Positions 56,271 to 64,000 of a stretch of 64,000 bases of DNA are shown here, piece by piece. This stretch comes from Tanypteryx hageni (lineage: Eukaryota > Arthropoda > Insecta > Odonata > Petaluridae). The notes below the pieces were generated by a model. That model was not told the DNA's origin. It saw only the letters and a list, made by a program, of their open reading frames with translations, and did not search any database. How positions within the stretch are numbered: the first letter of the stretch is position 1; each line of letters begins with the position of its first letter. The translations under genes were made by a program, and so were the position numbers. The DNA lies in the NCBI GenBank assembly GCA_028673005.1, contig CM054117.1, positions 1,550,001-1,614,000 on the forward strand, given 5' to 3'.

Positions 56271-56542
56271 CGATTCATGTTCAACAAAGACCGAAGACAC
56301 CGAGAGTTCGTCCTAAAAGCGTGGCCGCTCGTCAAGGAAGAGAAGTTCTGTGCATCATACAGGACCAGACGACGGGAGCAGAGGATGCGGAGTGGGCTCA
56401 AGAGGAGGATGTTGATATCCATACCGATGACGGTACCACCGGCGGCGATGGTTCGCCCCAGGACACGGACCGGGACGTTCCGCTGGTGGACTGCCTCGCA
56501 AACAGGCTGGTGAGTCAGTGGACCAGGACGGACGCACCATAG
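56237..56542 (+). pseudogene. open frame fused to the orphan gene end
   Basis: A 101-residue frame, partly acidic (EDAEWAQEEDVDIHTDDGTT), overlaps the end of exon 4 and continues in another frame. It does not follow the expected family continuation, so it may be a rearranged segment or chance coding in GC-rich DNA. Confidence 0.3.
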
Positions 56543-56559
56543 CCCCGAATTCTTTTTTG

Positions 56560-57180
56560 ATATCCTTTTTTTCTGATTAAAAATATTTATGTTATAATTT
56601 CTATGCGAATCCTAGTCTGCATTGTGTTAGAGAGAATTTTTATTTTGTTCATTCATATAATTGCCGCCTCTAGGCGCTACTATGTGATCGTGACTATCAC
56701 AAAATACTTTTTCTTCTAGTCGGTCATCGCTTTGTACAATGTCAGAGGAGCAATTAAAGTTTGGTTTCGAACGAGAGCCTTTTGATTATTAAGTATCCTG
56801 TGATCACACACAACTTCATCAACTGCGTAAATGGTGCCACTTCACTCTTAATGATTAAGAATGTGACATATTTTTTATACCAACTGCCCACAAATCCCCA
56901 ATATCATGTGCTCAGTGCCCCCCGATGTCTTCTATGGAGACCCGAAATTGTGCAAAACAAGTATTTTTGGAGGGTCAATTCACACGCACGCTTCGTAAAA
57001 ATCTAACATCTTACGTAAGATTGAGAGGGAGGGGGGGAGTTGCATAATCTAACATTGTCTTACATGGAGGGTGGGGGGTGGGGTCAAAAATTGGCCTAAA
57101 ACGTCTTACGTAATACTTGCACTGCCCCCAAGCACGGGAGAGGGTAGGTGAGGGGGGGGGGAGTATATATTATCTAATAA
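56560..57180. other. unassigned DNA with G-rich runs
   Basis: Contains CTTACGTAAG near 57,010 and CTTACGTAATAC near 57,105 among G-runs. These may be remnants of a DNA-transposon end. Confidence 0.35.
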
Positions 57181-57239
57181 GGCTAAGAGTAATGCTTTCC
57201 ATTTCGAATTTCCCACAATCCCTCGCATAGGAGCTCTCT

Positions 57240-57425
57240 GGCTGTCCGAAAATGGGACGAGGGGAGATATCGGAGGAGTTGAGGAGGGAAAATGGATGCG
57301 GAAGGGAGGGAAAGCGAGAAGGGTGATAGGAAGGAGGAGGGAAAAGGGAAAAGAGAAGGGTGAGTGGAGGGAGATGTTAGAGGGAAGGAAGAATGGTGAG
57401 TGGAGGGGGATGTTAGGGGGAAGCG
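57240..57425 (+). repeat. GA-rich minisatellite
   Basis: Purine-rich plus strand with imperfect repeats of GAGTGGAGGGAGATGTTAG near 57,360-57,380 and GAGTGGAGGGGGATGTTAGG near 57,395-57,416, about 38 bp apart. Confidence 0.7.
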
Positions 57426-57479
57426 AGTGGGTAGAAATTGTTCGGGCCTATGTGTATCATTATCAGGCAGCGGGTGATT

Positions 57480-58950
57480 TATAGCCCTTCGACAAAACCG
57501 TCGCAGAAATTCACTATGACTGGAGACTGCCAAAGGAGAACGCCGTTGTGTTTTATAGCCTGCCTCCGCTCCCCTCTTACTCTTCCTCCGCCTCTTTCCC
57601 TGCTTTCAAATTAAGCCTCACAGCCCTTCAGTTTTTATTTGTTTTTACGTTTTCTTGGACGTTCATTCGTTTGCGCCCCACACCACCCTAGTAAACCCTT
57701 CAAGAAAAGTCGCTGGATTTGATTTCTCTCTTCTCCTCGCGTTCCCGTAATAACCCCGGCCACCCCCTCACCCCCTCCATCAACATTCTAAAAAACGATT
57801 TTACCCCAACTCCTCCTAATCTCCTTGGATTTCCATCGTCTTTTTTGCTTTCCAATGGAGAACGCTCGAAGCGTAATGAAAAGCAATCCCCTTTCAACGT
57901 TTGAATCGGAATATACGATCCCCTCTTTTTTTAATCTTCTCTCCTCTGGCGCACCCTAAGAACTAAGCGGACAAAAATATAAAGAATCGAAAAAAGATTT
58001 TATATTCGAGAGTAGAAGGAATGTTCTTAATAGAGGTCGTAAGAGAAGCGATCGCTTCCCGTAACTATTACAGAGCGTGTCGCCGTTTGGCGACGAGTCT
58101 CGATGAGTCGAAAAAGAAGTGTCACCGATTGGATTAATAAATTTGCCGATTGATGTCGAACGCAGAGGTTCCAACTCGACGCAGTAATTAGTCGAGTTCT
58201 TTTCCTTTAATGCATTCCGGGTAGCCATTCTTTCACTCGAAACTCTTATCAAATCAGTCCTGTATATCTTATGTGGGAATGCTAATATCAAAAAGTTGAC
58301 TTTTTTGCGAAGAACATGCCACGCGATCTTATTTGCGCCTCTGCAATTACCTCTGCTTTTATTGCGAAGGTTTCGTTTTTAAGGTTATAAGACCTTTTCC
58401 CCTATGAAATGAAAAACGTATCAAGAATAAGAAGAGGAATTTTTTAATATTCGGATTATATTTGTAAATCAGGGATTGAAGTTTTAGTTTCGTACTTACA
58501 TAATACTTTTCTAATTATTGATCATCAGTATTTGCAAATTAAAGAAAGGAGTTTCTCCATCAGACAAATAAGTTTTCCTAATTTTTTTGTTGCTACTGGA
58601 GCAGTGGTTTTTAAGTACGGCCAACAGAATATTTTAATGCGGCCACCAGCAAAGTTTTATTTAAAACATTGGAATAACTGTTATGCTGACTGCAATGGAT
58701 AATGTTATGTCACTTTATAAATAACTAATATTTGTTATTTTCATTTTATCTCATTAAACTTCTTAGGTGCTTTAAGTAGACCATTAAACTACATTTTTTC
58801 CAAACCCTTCCATTCAAACTTAGACCAACACATTATTTCGGTCTTTTTCAGCTTTTTCTATGGTGTTTTACTTTAACATAAGATTTAATAATATATGAAA
58901 TTTAAAATACATATCCAATGCCCTTTCGTAATGACAAATTTCAAGTCTGT
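57480..58950. other. unassigned intergenic DNA
   Basis: CT-rich to about 57,800, then AT-rich. A 111-residue minus frame (58,291-57,956) has no recognisable domain. CAGTGGTTTTTAAGTACGGC at about 58,602 and CAGGGCCGTTCCTGCCGG at about 58,955 resemble hAT termini, but partners and duplications were not found. Confidence 0.35.
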
Positions 58951-59368
58951 ATTCAGGGCCGTTCCTGCCGGTTGTTGAGAGTGAAAACACGGGCGCCGTG
59001 ATCAATGGGCGCCACCGCCAAGGAGCGCCGTAATCCGAGGACGAAAAAAATCAATTGAAATCACTTTTTCAACACTGCAATATCGAATACAAACAGGTCC
59101 TAAAATATTTTATTCTCTGTTGAAATAAATTACATAAGTGTACAAGTGGCGAGTATTCGACAAAGAACGCAAAAAATTTATTTATTCGGTATACGTATAC
59201 TTTAGGGCCCACGTGAGGCGTGTTCCGTCGGTTCCCCCGAACAGGGCCTCGCGCTTCATTTAGAACTCCGCACTCATTAGGAGCCTCGCACAAGACTAAA
59301 TTCTCATATATTAAGATTTGGCCAATTTCTTTATATTAATTCATTCCGGATGGAGAGTCCGACTTGAG

Positions 59369-59678
59369 CAGTGGTTTCCGAACTGGGGGGGGGGGGAGCG
59401 CCCCTCCCTGGAAGGGGGGAAGAGGGGTGAGTAGGATGCTTACAAGTGGGGCATGAGGCCATAAGAAAAAAATCAATTTAACATTAATATTTAAAATAAT
59501 ATTAATCTGTTACCAAATATGTAATAAAATGTTAAAAATTAATAAAATGAATGTAAAAAATAATATAAGTATGCGTGAAAACGGTTATATTTATTTCAAT
59601 CAAATAACTGAGTGGGGCGTGAGGGTTTTGTGAAAACCAAATGGGGAGCGTAATGTCAAAAATGTTTGGGAAACACTG
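59369..59678. mobile_element. hAT-type MITE
   Basis: The left end CAGTGGTTTCCGAACTGGGG and the complement of the right end, CAGTGTTTCCCAAACATTTT, are inverted repeats. The flanks GACTTGAG (59,361-59,368) and GACTATAG (59,679-59,686) agree at six of eight bases. At 310 bp, with no coding capacity, it is a miniature non-autonomous hAT. Confidence 0.75.
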
Positions 59679-59689
59679 GACTATAGGGT

Positions 59690-60640
59690 CAACTTCGTCA
59701 AAAATTTCAAAACGAAAAGAGTCCATCACTAAAGGAGAGGGAGGCACTACAAGCGTAAAAATAAAATAATGTAATGAACTCTTTTGTGAGAAAAACCCCA
59801 GCTCTTAACGAAATGATAAATAAGCATATCAAATAGCATTTCTGGAGATTTTGCTGACTGACTGGTAATGCGATCGCAAAGCCATTGATATTTACATTAT
59901 GCATACGTCAGTGCTTCCTGTCTTCCTAAGAAAAGAAATCAAATCTTGCAGAACAAGAGATACCCAAATCGTGATCGTTGCAAGTTGCATATCTGAGAGT
60001 AGGATCGTACCTATTCAATAAGAACTATGTATAGCCTTTCTCTTGAGAATGTGGTATCCACGCTCGGAGAAGAGAACACTCTTGAGTTCTGTCAACATAC
60101 TCTGCAAAAAAACAACTGACGTCAATTCCTACTCAAGAATGGGAGACACGTGGAATACTTAAAGCTTGAGAAACCCCTCTATGACCTTACTGCATTAGGC
60201 TCCAAAACATCTGTAATATTACTCTATAAAATCCGCGTGTTGGCTATCCTTACACTTTGGGATATAAGGAAAATACCCCCATCATTCTACTGTACTGATC
60301 AACGACTCAGGCAGGCACTCACAGTAAAGAATTGTGAGTGATATAAGTGTCTCGCTATTAGTGCCCCGACTTCGCAAGTCTGCACCCGCAGTGGTGCATT
60401 AACGTACGTACGGATATGAGAAGGTTCATGCAATCTCTATTGCACCGATTTTTTTATTCTTGAAACATAATTTTTTGAGATGTCGTATACATTTTCAGAG
60501 TAAACAACTGAAATCTGTATGAAGTCGAGGTTCCCAAAAAATGCAATGAAGTACTTTTAATGGATTAAATATTCGAATCATATATGTATTTCTTATTTTA
60601 TTTAGTTATTTATAATAGTGCTTCTTAAACTTTTTTACTT
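59690..60640. other. unassigned intergenic DNA
   Basis: Short frames only, with no recognised motif. Confidence 0.35.
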
Positions 60641-60654
60641 TCTCATGTACGTAG

Positions 60655-60810
60655 GTTAGGGAAAGTATTGTAATCGCGTACAAATTCAAACGGACAATCA
60701 CGTTTCAAAGGTCACTGAATCCGAAAATGATGTTTTCGCTATGCCATATGTTTGTCCGTCTGTCTGTATATGCGTCGTCCTAGAGCCTAAGCCCTAAACG
60801 ATTGAAAGAA
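60655..60810 (+). repeat. dispersed GGGAAAGTATTG repeat, copy 2
   Basis: Shares ordered blocks with 49,560-49,760, including GGGAAAGTATTGTAATCGCG, ACGTTTCAAAGGTCACTGAA and a TGTCTG-rich segment. Divergence is high. Confidence 0.5.
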
Positions 60811-61259
60811 ATCGAACCATTTCTCATTTTGAGTGGTATTATTTTTCAGAATCAAATTTATGAAAAAATGAACAATATTCAACTACAAAAAATATATGAA
60901 GACTTATTAGCAAAACATTATTTTCTCAAAATTGGGGCAAACGATTTTGATCACATTTCATATTTGACTGGAATTGAGGTCCCAAAAATACTATTTTTTC
61001 ACATCCCTGTAAAAATGAATATAAGGTTAGTTTGTTCTAGTGCGTCATTAAACAACACTTTATCTCGGAGTTGGCTGGAACGATTTAGAATATATTTTGT
61101 AATATTTACTTTAATTCAATAAATGAATAATACTAAATTATAAATCGAGATTTTAAGTTAACAAAAAGGATAATTTAATTGTGTGTGGCTTTTACAACAA
61201 TTGAATCTCCTCAAAAATGGACAACTCTAAAGGTTTGCAGCAGAAATTAACGGTTTCCT

Positions 61260-61630
61260 TCAGGTAAGAATCTGATATTGATAATTTTGAGTTGAACGAG
61301 GAATTTAAATCATTGAAAATACACATAAAATCAAAAATGTATTCTTAAAAACTATAAAATTGTATTCATAAAAATAACTTATCTTTTTCATTCCCGAATA
61401 CATACAATGTTTTAAGAATTTTATTAACTCTCCCTGTATCTGTAGCTTCTGCAGAACGTTCTTTTTCAAAATTAAATATAATAAAAACTATTTGTGATCT
61501 AGCATGACCCATGAAAGACTTAAGAATTTAGCAATGATTTCAGCTGATAACAACATTTTAGAATCTCTTAATTTACACGAAATCATTACTACTTTTGGAA
61601 AGATAAAAGCCAGAAAAGTAAATATATAAA
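61260..61630 (+). pseudogene. ZMYM1-like hAT C-terminal domain fragment
   Basis: Read across frames: a start resembling IFPNTYNV near 61,395, then LRILLTLPVSVASAERSFSK and LNIIKTI, a frameshift, SSMTHERLKNLAMISADNNI, LESLNLHEII and FGKIKARKVNI, then stop (61,629). This is the complete hAT dimerisation domain of the same family as at 36.0 kb. An upstream 106-residue frame (60,802-61,122) has no recognised motif and may or may not belong to it. Confidence 0.8.
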
Positions 61631-61639
61631 TTGTTAAAT

Positions 61640-62775
61640 CAGTTTTTTTATTAGATTTTTTAATTAAAGTGTTACTTAGGATGTTGTACCTAATTCAATG
61701 TTAATTTTTATACAAACGGATCATGACAAAATACACTTTATGTACCTGTATAAGCTACAGATATAGGGAGAGTTGTGCAATTTTTGATAATATATAGTGT
61801 TATTTAATTTATGTTTCTGGTAGTACATAGTTAAATGTTAATTTTTTGATTTTGATATATAACGACAACTTAAGTCACTATAAAGTCATAGTCACCTGAA
61901 AATTCATTCCAAAATGTTTCAATTTTGACATAATGCGATATTTAATTCGTGGCAGTGTGTGCAACATGTGTTAATGATTCGCTATAAATGGACGGTTCAA
62001 GTTTAGATAAACAGAAACATTTGCGGAAATACCTTAACAAGTATTTCCAAAACGTAATTCTTTCACATGAATGCGCTGTGAATGTATGTCAAATCATAAA
62101 ACATAAATATGTATCGCTTGAACTCTGAGTTGCCGCGTCACATCGCCAGCGCGTTGCCGTCAATTTGGTATGTAGGGTTACATTTAAAAGCATGTACCAT
62201 CGGAAATAAACTAAAGTTGTCCTCAAATCAAAATTACCGTATTTACTTATGGACTGGATTGGAGGGAAAAAAATACATTCGTGCCGGAATAAGTTGTCAT
62301 CTGGAATTTTAAAAAATATCGGCCTCTTCACCGATTCAGCTTCTCTGAAACAACTTCCGCGCGTATACTTCATAGAATTTATCGTCTTTTGCGAGTATAA
62401 ACGTAGGCGCAGGCGCATGGTAGTGAATTTACTATCCACACACGCATATTTGTATAACCTGTTCAGAAATCCTCATGTAAGACGCAGTCCCTTTTTCTTA
62501 CCTACATTTTGGGAAAAAAGGTGGGCGCGGTATACGAGTAATTAAGGAAAATCACCGTAACCAGTCACCTTGGTATAAAATTCCCCTCAGTGCAACAGCG
62601 TCTATTACACTGACTATGCATATATTATCTTTCAAAAATCAGAACACAGAACACAAAAAGTGAAACAGTTCAATGTAATGAAAACCAGAGCGGATGGCCA
62701 CTTAAGGCGGCCTGGTAAATTTTCGCGCCCCAGGGCCGATTGATTACTCGTTCCGCCACTGCTTATACATTCATT
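61640..62775. other. unassigned intergenic DNA
   Basis: No supported feature. A pair of short frames at 62,089-62,545 on both strands shows no domain. Confidence 0.35.
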
Positions 62776-62779
62776 ATTA

Positions 62780-63518
62780 TAGGTAGCCTGTCGGCAGACA
62801 GGTCCGTGATTATTCATGGTTAAACCTGGTTTCCGCAATACTCCTATTATCCGCTGTCCCCTTCCTATCTTGATAACGCTCTTTCCCTTTCAAATCCTCT
62901 ATCAGCTTAAACCTTTTCCTATCTCTTTCCCTCTTTCCATCTAGTTTACCTTCTAACACGTCTTTAATCATACTCTCTCTCCTCAGATAATGTCCAACCC
63001 AGTATGACTTCCTCTTTCAAATAGTTTGTATAATTATTCGCTTCTCTCCTATTCTTCGTAGCACTCCATCGTTTTTCATCCTATCTGTTCATTTTATCTT
63101 CAGCATTCTCCTCCAAGTCCACACTTCAAAGCTTTTCAAGTATTTGATGTCAATTATCCTTAGCTTCCATGTTTCTGCCCCGTACAAAGCTATACTCCAT
63201 ACATAGCATTCTACGAACTTCATGAAGATATCATCCCTTATATTCCCCGTGAGTAGTTGTTTCATTCTTGCGAAAGCCGCTTTTGCTTTTCCTATTCTGA
63301 TCTCATCCGTACATTTTGATTCTCTTGTTGTGATACTTCCAAGACATTTTAAAGCCTTTCTCCGATACTTATGTTCAGATTTTATTCCTTGCCATATATT
63401 CGAAGGACCATTGATTTTTCTGTATTTATTTCCACAGCGTATATTCTGCCCGTTATTACTAGTCTATATATCATTTTCTGGAGTTCCTCTTCCTTTTTTG
63501 CTTCAAGTACTTGGTCTT
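62780..63518 (-). mobile_element. LINE 3' fragment, near-identical to the 31-kb LINE
   Basis: About 740 bp match 30,940-31,655. The stretch 63,229-63,380 is essentially identical to 31,380-31,531. It includes the C-terminal coding region in decayed form and a 3' hairpin CCTGTC-TGCC-GACAGG (62,802-62,787). Its 5' side ends abruptly at 63,518, where another LINE's 3' end begins. Confidence 0.85.
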
Positions 63519-64000
63519 CTTCTTCATCTAAAGGCTAAGCCTTGTCTCTGCAACCATGAACTCCTGTCCTCTGCCATTCTCTTCAACATCTCGTACTTCT
63601 CAACTCCCATCACTGACTCCACGTCATCTAGGTATTTCTTTCTTGGTCTGCCTCTTCCTTTCTTCCCTAAAAGTTTCCCCTCCAAGATGTTCACAATTAA
63701 TCCATTATGTCTAATCACATGGCCTAAAAATTTTGCCTTCCTTTCTTCCATTCCTCTGATCAGTTTCCTTTCTTCTTTTACTTCTTCCAAAACTTCAAGG
63801 TTTGTCTTTCTCTCTGTCCAACTTGTCTTTATCAATCTTCTCCATATCCACATTTCTGTCGCTTCCAGACGGGACCTCTCCCTCTTTCCTAACGTCCAAC
63901 TTTCACTACCATAAAGTATGGTACTCCAGACAAAAGCTTTTGCAAAGGATTTCCTTACTTCCAAATTCATGTGACTGCTTGTCAGTAGGCTCCTTTTGCA
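63519..64000 (-). mobile_element. another RTE-like LINE, 3' part running off the window
   Basis: The 3' end is a (GAA)n-like tail at about 63,519-63,527, preceded by a short AAGGCTTAGCCTT hairpin. The body continues beyond the right edge. Confidence 0.8.
63524..64000 (-). pseudogene. RTE-like LINE ORF, C-terminal region (partial)
   Basis: The frame entering at the window edge reads NLEVRKSFAKAFVWSTILYG, SESWTLGKRERSRLEATEMW, IWRRLIKTSWTERKTNLEVL, AKFLGHVIRHNGLIV and RGRPRKKYLDDVESVMG, then ...QGLAFR and stop at 63,524. This is the complete C-terminal module downstream of the reverse-transcriptase thumb. No disruption is visible within about 148 codons, so this copy may be the youngest LINE here. 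Whether it is intact upstream cannot be seen. Confidence 0.82.

Noticed and set aside
63222..63914. 230-residue plus-strand frame, the longest but one in the window
   Set aside because: It is antisense to two LINE 3' ends and spans their junction, so it is a chance frame.
1..64000. host protein-coding gene, rRNA, CRISPR array or bacterial operon
   Set aside because: No frame with host-gene domains, no rRNA signature and no spaced palindromic repeat array was found; the (TA)n tracts and dispersed repeats do not have CRISPR spacing.

Overview
This window looks like intergenic DNA from a repeat-rich, AT-rich animal genome. It is most likely an arthropod, and the insect-type tRNA-derived SINEs, RTE-like LINEs and many hAT elements fit a hemimetabolous insect. 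That assignment is inference. I found no convincing host gene, rRNA, functional tRNA or CRISPR. Nearly everything I recognise is a transposable element, mostly decayed, often nested, and separated by (TA)n tracts.

Layout. 0.6-0.9 kb: an intact tRNA-derived SINE with a 13-bp target duplication. 1.56-1.9 kb: purine- and pyrimidine-rich satellite arms. 2.5-2.75 kb: the 3' end of a LINE. 3.49-7.95 kb: a complete hobo/Hermes-like hAT with 8-bp duplication and terminal repeats, interrupted by a second, ZBED5/SCAND3-like hAT (4.92-6.46 kb) that also has its own duplication. 9.16-11.11 kb: a compact transposon with GGGWGGTCCTTAT terminal repeats. Its decayed minus-strand gene is preceded by an ATG-free leader with an intron, an initiator, a TATA box and about 155 bp of phased heat-shock-element pentamers. 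11.2-14.0 and 17.3-20.4 kb: mosaics of a ~0.8-kb AT-rich repeat with Helitron-like 3' ends. A full-length RTE-like LINE (14.0-17.3 kb) is inserted between two units of it. 20.8-21.2 kb: mariner fragment. 23.86-25.34 kb: Tigger/pogo-like transposase. 25.5 kb: SINE. 28.5-29 kb: HARBI1-like remnant with an intron. 30.0-30.2 kb: 12-bp minisatellite. 30.9-34.1 kb: second RTE-like LINE. 34.2-38.0 kb: short (TA)n-bounded units with a conserved hairpin, plus a ZMYM1-like hAT fragment. 38.0-40.1 kb: CR1/Jockey-like LINE. 40.5-46.6 kb: more Helitron-like arrays with a SINE, a hAT copy and a Penelope-like GIY-YIG fragment. 47.1-53.3 kb: GTF2IRD2-like and ZMYM1-like hAT remnants. 53.6-54.7 kb: non-autonomous hAT with GTGAC repeats. 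54.8-56.5 kb: a multi-exon orphan transposon-type gene. 59.4-61.6 kb: MITE and hAT remnants. 62.8-64 kb: two further LINE 3' ends.

There is no pathway to describe. The genes are transposases, endonucleases and reverse transcriptases at different stages of decay. The strongest candidates for something undescribed are the transposon driven by a heat-shock-type promoter, the Helitron-like tandem family with an internal ~146-bp period, and the short hairpin units embedded in (TA)n.
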